From NCBI GenBank assembly GCA_030038695.1, contig JASHSN010000645.1, positions 1 through 5,809 on the forward strand: a stretch of 5,809 nt of DNA, in the 5' to 3' direction. The position numbers and the translations under genes were made by a program. The notes beneath the pieces are model-generated. The model had not been told where the DNA came from. It saw only the letters and a program-made list of their open reading frames with translations, and ran no database searches. Shown in pieces: positions 1-4,543 of the stretch. This stretch comes from Nitrososphaeraceae archaeon (lineage in GTDB: Archaea > Thermoproteota > Nitrososphaeria > Nitrososphaerales > Nitrososphaeraceae). Every line of letters begins with the position of its first letter. Position 1 is the stretch's first letter.

Positions 1-107
1 AAGTGCTGTATTGGCTATCGCAAGGTAAGGCAGAGCTAACCATAATGCGTAATGGAGCACCTAACTCACAGAAGACTACGTACAGTATTTTCCCTGCTGT
101 AAGATAA
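1..107 (+). CDS. Possible 3' end of an unidentified protein (partial)
   Basis: A reading frame (codons in phase with base 3) is open from the left edge to a TAA at 105-107 and gives about 34 residues, ending in YSIFPAVR. The other two forward frames hit stops within about 40 bases. The piece has a balanced, protein-like composition (LTIMRNGAPN, then a Tyr/Phe-containing end) and is followed by T-runs that would suit a transcript end. I do not recognise the family. The length is short enough that chance openness cannot be excluded; the sequence left of the window would decide. Confidence 0.35.
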   Translation, partial: VLYWLSQGKAELTIMRNGAPNSQKTTYSIFPAVR

Positions 108-120
108 CGACGACCTCCAT

Positions 121-140
121 TCTTTTTTATATTGTTTTTT
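121..140 (+). terminator. T-run transcription terminator candidate
   Basis: Two runs of six T (123-128 and 135-140) lie 15-35 bases after the TAA of the partial leftmost frame. Archaeal RNA polymerase commonly terminates at oligo-T tracts without a hairpin. The same AT-rich stretch could also contribute a TATA-like element for the gene starting at 194, although it is about 60 bases from that start, farther than usual for a leaderless archaeal gene. Confidence 0.4.
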
Positions 141-193
141 CTATGATGATTAGTACGTATAGGCGGACTACTGCTACCTATTGTTGATTTGAT

Positions 194-469
194 ATGGTAG
201 TAGCTTGCGATATTTGTCTAGTATTTCGAGACATTCAAGAAAACACCCAAGGATACCTTAGATCGTTGATACTCCGTATGAAACTCGTACATCGACTATG
301 CAAGACTTGTTCAACAGAATGCCAGGTTTGCCGAGATATCATGGAAGAAATAATAACGGACCGGCAGGAATCCGCATCAGGTGATATAAGCAAATCGACG
401 CTGGATCTGATTAGAACGCATATTATCTCGCTCCATGAACAAGCTATTGCAACCAAAAATCGGAGCTAG
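194..469 (+). CDS. Small CxxC-rich putative zinc-binding protein
   Basis: This is a 91-residue protein of unrecognised family. Three Cys pairs stand out: C5-x2-C8 near the N-terminus, then C36-x2-C39 and C43-x2-C46. This spacing could bind one or two zinc ions (zinc-ribbon or treble-clef style). The rest is charged and helix-prone (MEEIITDRQE around 50-59, then a helical C-terminus), with no signal peptide or membrane segment, so it should be cytosolic. The ATG at 194 is the earliest possible start, because an in-frame TGA lies at 185-187. It converges on the nuclease gene, with a 25-base gap between the stops. The antisense frame over the same bases lacks such ordered motifs. A DNA-binding or regulatory role is a guess from size and Cys pattern only. 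Confidence 0.5.
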   Translation: MVVACDICLVFRDIQENTQGYLRSLILRMKLVHRLCKTCSTECQVCRDIMEEIITDRQESASGDISKSTLDLIRTHIISLHEQAIATKNRS

Positions 470-494
470 CCATCGATCTACGGTGGTGGCACTA

Positions 495-998
495 TCAAAG
501 TTGAATATGGAAAACATAGATTCTTTGCTTTACCAGCATGGCATCGAATCTCCCGTTTTGATCGAACGTTACAATGACCTTCATTCTCTTTTGTATCTCG
601 ATGTCTTTGTAATCTTTATCAAAATCTAGGAGTCGAGCATATGCATTTATTTGATCTAGGGTAGCCGATATACGGTCAAGTCGTGGTTTGGCGTCAATAA
701 TCAATATCATAACATCTTTTAGGACGTTCACAGTTTTCTTACTGCTCGATACGCGATATTCGGTATGAGTCTTGATTATCGTATCTATTTTACCATACAG
801 GTAACCATTGTTGGAAACAATCGGGTATCCCTGGACAAGTTCGTATGCCTGTTTGCTTGAACCCGAACGATGATGACGGTAAATACCACTAACCTTGGTC
901 ACGAATTCGATGAGAATTTCAGGGTGCTCCGATATCCACAGCAATAACTCATCATGCCCAGAAGTATCCCACTCTCCTAAACGCGACGGAGTTACCAC
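495..998 (-). CDS. PD-(D/E)XK nuclease-like protein (RecB/Cas4-type motif IV)
   Basis: The 167-residue product shows the core signature of the PD-(D/E)XK nuclease fold. Asp72 sits in GKIDTII, the hydrophobic strand ILIID-A-K gives D102-x-K104, and the following helix carries Q116-x3-Y120 (QINAY), the motif IV typical of RecB/Cas4-like members. A later strand (KVIVTF, 140-145) completes the sheet. The family cleaves DNA with Mg2+ bound by the acidic residues. The protein has no cysteines, so the iron-sulphur cluster of Cas4 is absent. The start is GTG at 996-998, because an in-frame TAG lies directly upstream. The N-terminus is short before motif II, with E17 the only obvious motif I candidate. 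It is oriented away from the ORF at 1097 and is a single gene with its own promoter. A role in element DNA processing or host-DNA attack is inference. Confidence 0.62.
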   Translation of the reverse strand: MVTPSRLGEWDTSGHDELLLWISEHPEILIEFVTKVSGIYRHHRSGSSKQAYELVQGYPIVSNNGYLYGKIDTIIKTHTEYRVSSSKKTVNVLKDVMILIIDAKPRLDRISATLDQINAYARLLDFDKDYKDIEIQKRMKVIVTFDQNGRFDAMLVKQRIYVFHIQL

Positions 999-1025
999 CT
1001 ATCTTCCATATCAATAGTTGTCTGT

Positions 1026-1040
1026 AGTATATAGATACAG
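1026..1040 (-). promoter_or_regulatory. TATA-like promoter for the nuclease gene
   Basis: Read on the minus strand, CTGTATCTATATACT places a TATA-like hexamer about 30 bases upstream of the GTG start at 998. That is the distance expected for a leaderless or short-leader archaeal transcript. The same segment recurs with one mismatch at 2195-2209, next to a second copy of the bases around the start, which supports a conserved function. Confidence 0.4.
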
Positions 1041-1043
1041 GAA

Positions 1044-1069
1044 CTCGTATATTCTGATGATTATACGAG
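1044..1069. repeat. Inverted repeat, candidate operator between divergent genes
   Basis: CTCGTATA (1044-1051) is repeated as TATACGAG (1062-1069), a perfect 8-bp inverted repeat around a 10-base spacer. It lies between the nuclease gene (minus) and the ORF starting at 1097 (plus). Each arm contains a TATA-like core, so a dimeric regulator bound here could block promoters in both directions. It also sits at the left junction of the segment absent from the second copy of this region. Confidence 0.4.
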
Positions 1070-1096
1070 GTTAGCCAACCTGGAAATCAGGCGAAA

Positions 1097-1567
1097 GTGA
1101 ATCCCAAAGTGTCTAGCATAGTGCCTATGCTAGGGATTAAACCAGCGTCAACCAGGAACCTGATACGACTCAAGATGCATCCAGATGACGTTGTGCAAGC
1201 AATATTTGATGTGTATGCAGAACATGGTTTTGAAGATCAAGGACAGGTCATAACGAATGTTGTCAATATGGCTAGTAAATATGAACCTAATTCTGTGCTT
1301 AAGCACAGAATTTCCGAAGAGTTTAGAAGTGTGCTTAAGCACACTTTATCTGGAATACCTGTATTCACACAACGTTGTTACCTAGAGGCGTATAAGGATA
1401 TTGACAAAGAGGCGAGAAGGATTATTGTTCGGAGTTCCAAGTACACATTTGAAGAACTGATTCTCTGGGTGTATATCCAAATGTTTTTTGTAAAGTGCCA
1501 TTCCATCCGACTTGTAAAATATTGTGTTACATGTCCAGCATTCGTAATATATCGTTTGAGTAAATAA
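1097..1567 (+). CDS. Hypothetical protein, 156 aa, gene contains paired palindromes
   Basis: Family not recognised. Residues 1-107 look like a soluble, mostly helical protein (MHPDDVVQAIFDVYAEHGFE, 27-46). A 12-residue spaced repeat follows: S66-V-L-K-H70 and S78-V-L-K-H82, encoded by two perfect DNA palindromes. The start is taken as GTG at 1097; ATG at 1127 is an alternative, and an in-frame TGA at 1058 limits extension. From about residue 108 on, the sequence becomes hydrophobic and Cys-rich (residues 122-151) and lies exactly antisense to the better-supported zinc-finger gene. That tail is therefore probably not an original part of the protein, and the gene may be truncated and reading into foreign DNA. 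There is no signal peptide. The N-terminal part is reasonably supported, the C-terminal third is not. Confidence 0.42.
   Translation: MNPKVSSIVPMLGIKPASTRNLIRLKMHPDDVVQAIFDVYAEHGFEDQGQVITNVVNMASKYEPNSVLKHRISEEFRSVLKHTLSGIPVFTQRCYLEAYKDIDKEARRIIVRSSKYTFEELILWVYIQMFFVKCHSIRLVKYCVTCPAFVIYRLSK
1100..1138. repeat. Hairpin overlapping the ORF start
   Basis: CTAGCATA (1113-1120) pairs with TATGCTAG (1126-1133) over a 5-base loop. AATCC (1100-1104) then pairs with GGATT (1134-1138), leaving an 8-base bulge. The stem begins right after the GTG at 1097 and includes the alternative ATG at 1127, so in RNA it could mask initiation. Confidence 0.45.
1289..1312. repeat. 24-bp perfect palindrome
   Basis: Every base from 1289 to 1312 pairs with its mirror position around a centre at 1300/1301. 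The central 14 bases are TGTGCTTAAGCACA and the flanks are AATTC/GAATT. It shares its core with the palindrome at 1327-1346, 36 bases away. It lies inside the ORF at 1097 and encodes residues 65-72 of that frame. Confidence 0.9.
1327..1346. repeat. 20-bp perfect palindrome, same core
   Basis: The 20 bases from 1327 to 1346 are a perfect palindrome centred at 1336/1337, with the same 14-base core TGTGCTTAAGCACA but different flanks (AAG/CTT) from the one at 1289-1312. The centre-to-centre distance is 36 bases, a multiple of three, so both read in the same frame as SVLKH. Confidence 0.9.
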
Positions 1568-1609
1568 CTTTATATTTGCCAGAAGTGAATCGAGCACATT
1601 TTTGTCCAC
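1382..1609 (-). CDS. Single C2H2 zinc-finger protein
   Basis: The 75-residue protein contains one C2H2-type finger: C24-x2-C27, 15 residues, then H43-x3-H47, followed by the tail HPENQFFKCVLG (47-58). Single-finger proteins of this size are common in archaea and their mobile elements, usually as DNA-binding or protein-protein modules. Coding on this strand is backed by a second copy at 2239-2286 that keeps 15 of 16 residues while most nucleotide changes are synonymous. The start is GTG at 1607-1609, preceded directly by AGGTGAT, a good anti-16S match but too close; the GTG four codons downstream has better spacing. The last 12 residues (64-75) have no counterpart in the second copy and appear to come from a small deletion that bypassed the original stop. 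It lies antisense to the 3' third of the ORF at 1097. Confidence 0.62.
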   Translation of the reverse strand: MDKNVLDSLLANIKLFTQTIYYECWTCNTIFYKSDGMALYKKHLDIHPENQFFKCVLGTPNNNPSRLFVNILIRL

Positions 1610-1763
1610 ATCACCTTGTACAGGACTAAACCAAGATAATGATCTAGTATATGATTGTAATAAATAAAAAGAATCAATATATCGTACTTAGATTACGTAT
1701 ATAACTACTATATCTAATTATTGTATAGAAGTATCGTTACTCATAAGTAATTAATGAGATATA
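1610..1763. promoter_or_regulatory. AT-rich divergent promoter region
   Basis: This AT-rich stretch separates the zinc-finger gene (minus) from the secreted microprotein gene (plus). For the plus gene, TATA-like boxes occur at about 1695-1703 (GTATATAA) and 1709-1716 (CTATATCT); the second would give a leader of roughly 30 bases. For the minus gene, a TTTTATTTATT-type box lies near 1660-1670. Short 5-bp inverted repeats (TTACT/AGTAA, CTCAT/ATGAG) around 1738-1758 could be a regulator site but are weak. Confidence 0.4.
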
Positions 1764-1769
1764 TTGTTA

Positions 1770-1985
1770 ATGCAAATGGATACTAAAAAAAGTGCAGTAT
1801 TCAGTATCATAGCTATCACTGCAGCAGTATTACTGTTTGCTGTAGCTCCTCTAGCAGCAAGTCACCACCAAGCATATGCATGTGGCTTCGGCGGTTGTGG
1901 ATTCGGCGGCTGGGGCGGCTTCGGCGGCTGTTGTGGCTGCTTCAGCTGTTGTGGCTGCGGCGGCTGGGGCTGGGGTGGCTGGTAG
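1770..1985 (+). CDS. Secreted Gly/Cys-rich microprotein
   Basis: A short positively charged start (MDTKK) leads into a hydrophobic helix (AVFSIIAITAAVLLFAVAPL) and then an AYA|C junction that fits signal peptidase I. The residues around the Cys do not fit a lipobox. The mature part is only about 34 residues, made almost wholly of Gly, Cys, Phe and Trp, with eight Cys, two of them CC pairs, and GFGG/GWGG repeats. Such a chain has no conventional hydrophobic core. It could be a disulphide-linked surface or matrix peptide, a metal-binding peptide, or a bacteriocin-like product. Start choice: TTG 1764, ATG 1770 and ATG 1776 are all in frame, and I prefer 1770 or 1776. Small Gly-rich exported proteins with similar leaders are known to me from Nitrososphaera relatives, so this may be a host gene. 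Confidence 0.72.
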   Translation: MQMDTKKSAVFSIIAITAAVLLFAVAPLAASHHQAYACGFGGCGFGGWGGFGGCCGCFSCCGCGGWGWGGW

Positions 1986-2017
1986 ATTCCACTGCCGTCA
2001 AACAATCAAAAACCTAA

Positions 2018-2058
2018 GAGAAGGGTAGAACAGACCACTCAACTCCCTTTTTATTTTT
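2018..2058 (+). terminator. Terminator after the microprotein gene
   Basis: AAGGG (2021-2025) can pair with CCCTT (2045-2049), followed by TTTTTATTTTT (2048-2058). The stem is weak and the loop long, so the T-tract is the main signal. Its position 60 bases after the microprotein stop suits the end of that transcript. Confidence 0.5.
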
Positions 2059-2075
2059 ATAGGCATATTGATACG

Positions 2076-2192
2076 TAGGATTGCATAATACGTAATCCTA
2101 ATCCAGTAGAGTCGTAGGTTTGCTTGTTTGTCTACAGTTCTACTGGCGGAGTTACCAGGAATTTCTATCCCGTTCAGGGAGGGAAATTCCTG
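2076..2192. repeat. Three tandem hairpins between convergent genes
   Basis: Three stem-loops follow each other. Hairpin 1 is TAGGATT (2076-2082) with AATCCTA (2094-2100). Hairpin 2 is CCAGTAGA (2103-2110) with TCTACTGG (2139-2146), extended inward by GTAG/CTAC (2114-2117, 2132-2135). Hairpin 3 is CAGGAATTTC (2156-2165) with GAAATTCCTG (2183-2192), extended by TCCC/GGGA around a 5-base loop. No T-run follows hairpin 3 on either strand, so it is not a standard intrinsic terminator. The array may be a structured RNA, a replication origin or recombination site of the element, or a barrier between the convergent microprotein and polymerase transcripts. With the terminator before it and the zinc-finger remnant after it, this accounts for most of the gene-free stretch 1986-2311. 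Confidence 0.65.
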
Positions 2193-2214
2193 ATATATAG
2201 ATGCAGGAAGCTGA

Positions 2215-2310
2215 TTATTGTTCTATGTTATTATTTGCACCAAGAACGCACTTGAAGAACTGATTTTCTGGATGCGTGTCCAGGTGTGTTTTGAAGGCAT
2301 TCAGGGCACC
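2215..2310 (-). pseudogene. Remnant of a second C2H2 zinc-finger gene
   Basis: The minus strand reads GALNAFKTHLDTHPENQFFK and on through CVLGANNNIEQ to a TAA at 2215-2217. This matches the C-terminal half of the zinc-finger protein at 1382-1609 (HLD-x-HPENQFFKCVLG in both). The His pair is present, but the frame has no start codon and, going upstream, it runs into the polymerase 3' end and hits a TGA at 2344-2346. The Cys half of the finger is not recognisable. It is therefore a broken copy whose 5' part was lost where the polymerase gene now ends. Its stop position probably shows the original C-terminus of the family. Confidence 0.6.
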
Positions 2311-2311
2311 A

Positions 2312-4543
2312 TTATGCTGAGACTGTTGTAGTCGACTGCAGCTTCAACTGCAGGACAGGAGCTATAGCCTTATCAGATTCAAGTAATTTGCATTTTAATT
2401 CTACTACATCAAATCCTGTGATTTCCAAGCTATCCTTCAGTTTTCTTAGTAACAGTGCTTTGTATTCATCCAGGTGTAGATTATCTGGTTCTAGCTCTAC
2501 ACTATAAGATTTTATTTTCTTGCATTGACGATGCTTTCCCTTTCCAACGTACTCTTCTTTGTAAGTGTCGTAATACCACACTACCTCACCTTTGTTCTTG
2601 CCAAGTAGCTCGGCAAGTTTTTTAGTTCTACCTCCATTATCTGCGTATTCATGAGGTTCTTTGCTTAACTTTTGAGTATACTTCAGTTCTTTTGAAAAGT
2701 CAATACAATGGTCATCCAACTCATCATAAGCTTCTCTGATCATTCGAGGTATTACCTCAAATCTTGTGTCTGGATGCTTTACTAACTCAGTAACAATCTT
2801 TCTAAACCATCGCTGGATCCAGGGAGGGTATGAATCACTCAAACCTTCAAGACCTTTTATCACAGGCTTGTCATTTTCCAAGCCAGTCCACCCTACAAGC
2901 CGATTCATCTTGCCTTTTCCATAGAAAATAGAGTTAAGAAAGACGGTCTTTAGTTCTACCACAACATCTAACTCATCTTTGCATGCCTTGATGAAGCCTT
3001 CTACCTTTGCATCGCTGTTGACCTGCCTACCATCATCGTCTGACCTATCCAGATCCCTTACAAAGGTCGAATCTGTAAATCCAAACACAGTCTCAAAGTT
3101 CTGGGCTTGGGCAAATGCCCCCATCTGCTTATGTATTCGTCTGCCCTCTGCTGTTACACATTCATTCACTTTGTAGTTAGCAAAATCAAAACGTGTATAC
3201 CCGAACAAACCTACTCCAGCATTGGCAAATATTTTGGCTCCAAGCTGATGAGTATGGTATTCTTCTAACAGATTCGGATTCGGATTAGTCTTTGCCTGCT
3301 CTACTTTATACAAATCCTGATATTTCTTTCTGTCTGCTAATGTTTTCTCTAGAACTATGGGTAATGCTCCCTTTTGCTTCTGGCATATCCAATACTTGTC
3401 AACCTTCCTGTTGATACCTTTCTCGACGAAATGTTCGTTAAGAGAATCGATAATCTCTTGACTGACTTGAGCTTGTGGCTTGTATTGGCAACATGTGCAG
3501 TTGAGGGTGTCAAACGAGAAGTTATTGATAGTGACGATTCTAGGATACTGACCTTTGACATCCAGCTCAAAAACCTTCTCTCCAACAAAAAATCCACGTT
3601 TAGGAACAGTGTGGTGGCCTCCGCCTATCTTTTGTTTTTCTAATTTATAATTGGGAGTATTCTTGACAGTACATTCCCCAGATGCTAACATCTTTTTGTA
3701 TCTGTTAGCATACCAGATGCTGATAGGCGTATGACAGGTTGTGTAATAATCTAACTCTGCATACCTAGAAAATACATTCATCATTCGAAGAGCTAAGCAA
3801 TCGTTATGTTGGGCTAGAAGCATCGTAAGTTCGCTGTCTCTTTTTGCATAATCAATCTGTTCTTGGAGTGGTAATGATGCAATGTCTTCCTCTCCTGCAT
3901 CATATCCACCATATTTGCCAGCCTCACCTCCATCTTCACCTGTACCTAAAAGCGCCTTACTAACCGCTTCTAGGCTGACAGTCCTATACCTGTCTTCAAA
4001 AACGCTCTGTTGTATGCATTTTTGCCCAAAGATTACTCTCAAGTCTATGTGTTTTTTGTTATGGTCTGCTAGTTGTGTATACTTGGGCTTAGGTATAATG
4101 GGGGATTTTAGATGATGGAACATACATCTTTGGTGCAAAATAAAAAAGTCCGAGTCACGGCCCCTCACCCTATTTCCATTGGCGTCATAAACAACTCTAC
4201 CAGTAGAGTACCAGCCAAATGTCAAGGGGAATTGGTTGAGACAGTAAAGAATATTCTGTATCAGAGTCTTTTCGGCGTCTAAATCTGCGATTGGGTCTGG
4301 ATTGAATTTGTTATCTTTGGCATAGTAAGCGCTGTGTAATACAATACGCTTACCCAGATTGGTGCAGAAAGATGCCGCAAAAAGTTTAGTCTTGCTATGC
4401 TCGTATGTTCCTTTGTATCTTACCCATTCAGAATCATATGATGTCGAGTTATCGACTTCAGATCTATTACTATAGATTTCTAGTTCTAAACAAGGCACAG
4501 ATAGTGCCTTTGGGAGCCCTTTTAATCTGGCCATAGTTGTCAT
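2312..4543 (-). CDS. polB: Family-B DNA polymerase with 3'-5' exonuclease domain
   Basis: A 743-residue DNA-dependent DNA polymerase. Exonuclease: Exo I at 20-22 reads E-L-E instead of the usual D-x-E, Exo II lies around D130/D132 (GRDSDFF), and Exo III is Y232-x3-D236. The Y-GG/A-like linker (IGGGHH, 306-311) is followed by motif A D328-VKGQYP (Tyr333 as steric gate), motif B K437-x3-N441-AGVGLFG, and motif C FGFTDS with catalytic D491; Phe489 replaces the first Asp. The palm has a Cys cluster (C349, C351, C352, perhaps C387) that may bind metal. The thumb (about 540-720) is complete. The length and absence of obvious terminal-protein inserts point to an RNA-primed enzyme, not a protein-primed one. 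The ATG overlaps the helicase stop (ATGA), so translation is probably coupled; Met4 is an alternative start. The last codons abut the zinc-finger remnant. This polymerase likely copies the element's own DNA. Confidence 0.9.
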   Translation of the reverse strand: MTTMARLKGLPKALSVPCLELEIYSNRSEVDNSTSYDSEWVRYKGTYEHSKTKLFAASFCTNLGKRIVLHSAYYAKDNKFNPDPIADLDAEKTLIQNILYCLNQFPLTFGWYSTGRVVYDANGNRVRGRDSDFFILHQRCMFHHLKSPIIPKPKYTQLADHNKKHIDLRVIFGQKCIQQSVFEDRYRTVSLEAVSKALLGTGEDGGEAGKYGGYDAGEEDIASLPLQEQIDYAKRDSELTMLLAQHNDCLALRMMNVFSRYAELDYYTTCHTPISIWYANRYKKMLASGECTVKNTPNYKLEKQKIGGGHHTVPKRGFFVGEKVFELDVKGQYPRIVTINNFSFDTLNCTCCQYKPQAQVSQEIIDSLNEHFVEKGINRKVDKYWICQKQKGALPIVLEKTLADRKKYQDLYKVEQAKTNPNPNLLEEYHTHQLGAKIFANAGVGLFGYTRFDFANYKVNECVTAEGRRIHKQMGAFAQAQNFETVFGFTDSTFVRDLDRSDDDGRQVNSDAKVEGFIKACKDELDVVVELKTVFLNSIFYGKGKMNRLVGWTGLENDKPVIKGLEGLSDSYPPWIQRWFRKIVTELVKHPDTRFEVIPRMIREAYDELDDHCIDFSKELKYTQKLSKEPHEYADNGGRTKKLAELLGKNKGEVVWYYDTYKEEYVGKGKHRQCKKIKSYSVELEPDNLHLDEYKALLLRKLKDSLEITGFDVVELKCKLLESDKAIAPVLQLKLQSTTTVSA

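Noticed and set aside
235..456. Minus-strand frame opposite the CxxC-rich protein
   Set aside because: Its Cys residues are unordered, while the plus strand has three regular CxxC pairs.
435..629. Plus-strand frame across the 3' end of the nuclease gene
   Set aside because: Antisense to the conserved C-terminal strands of the nuclease and has no recognisable features.
495..998. Cas4 as the identity of the nuclease
   Set aside because: Motif IV fits, but the protein lacks the four cysteines of the iron-sulphur cluster and no cas1/cas2 or CRISPR repeats are in the window.
1148..1342. Minus-strand 64-residue frame opposite the palindrome ORF
   Set aside because: It is open partly because the palindromes read the same on both strands (LKH on each); no motif or separate initiation signal.
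2156..2192. Hairpin 3 as a simple intrinsic terminator
   Set aside because: No T-run follows the stem in either direction.
2979..4115. Several frames on both strands within the polymerase gene
   Set aside because: Shadows of a gene whose motifs are continuous through the same bases.
2312..4543. Protein-primed polymerase (casposon or spindle-virus type)
   Set aside because: The domain order and complete thumb fit an RNA-primed family-B enzyme; I see no terminal-protein-region insert, and no casposase gene is present.
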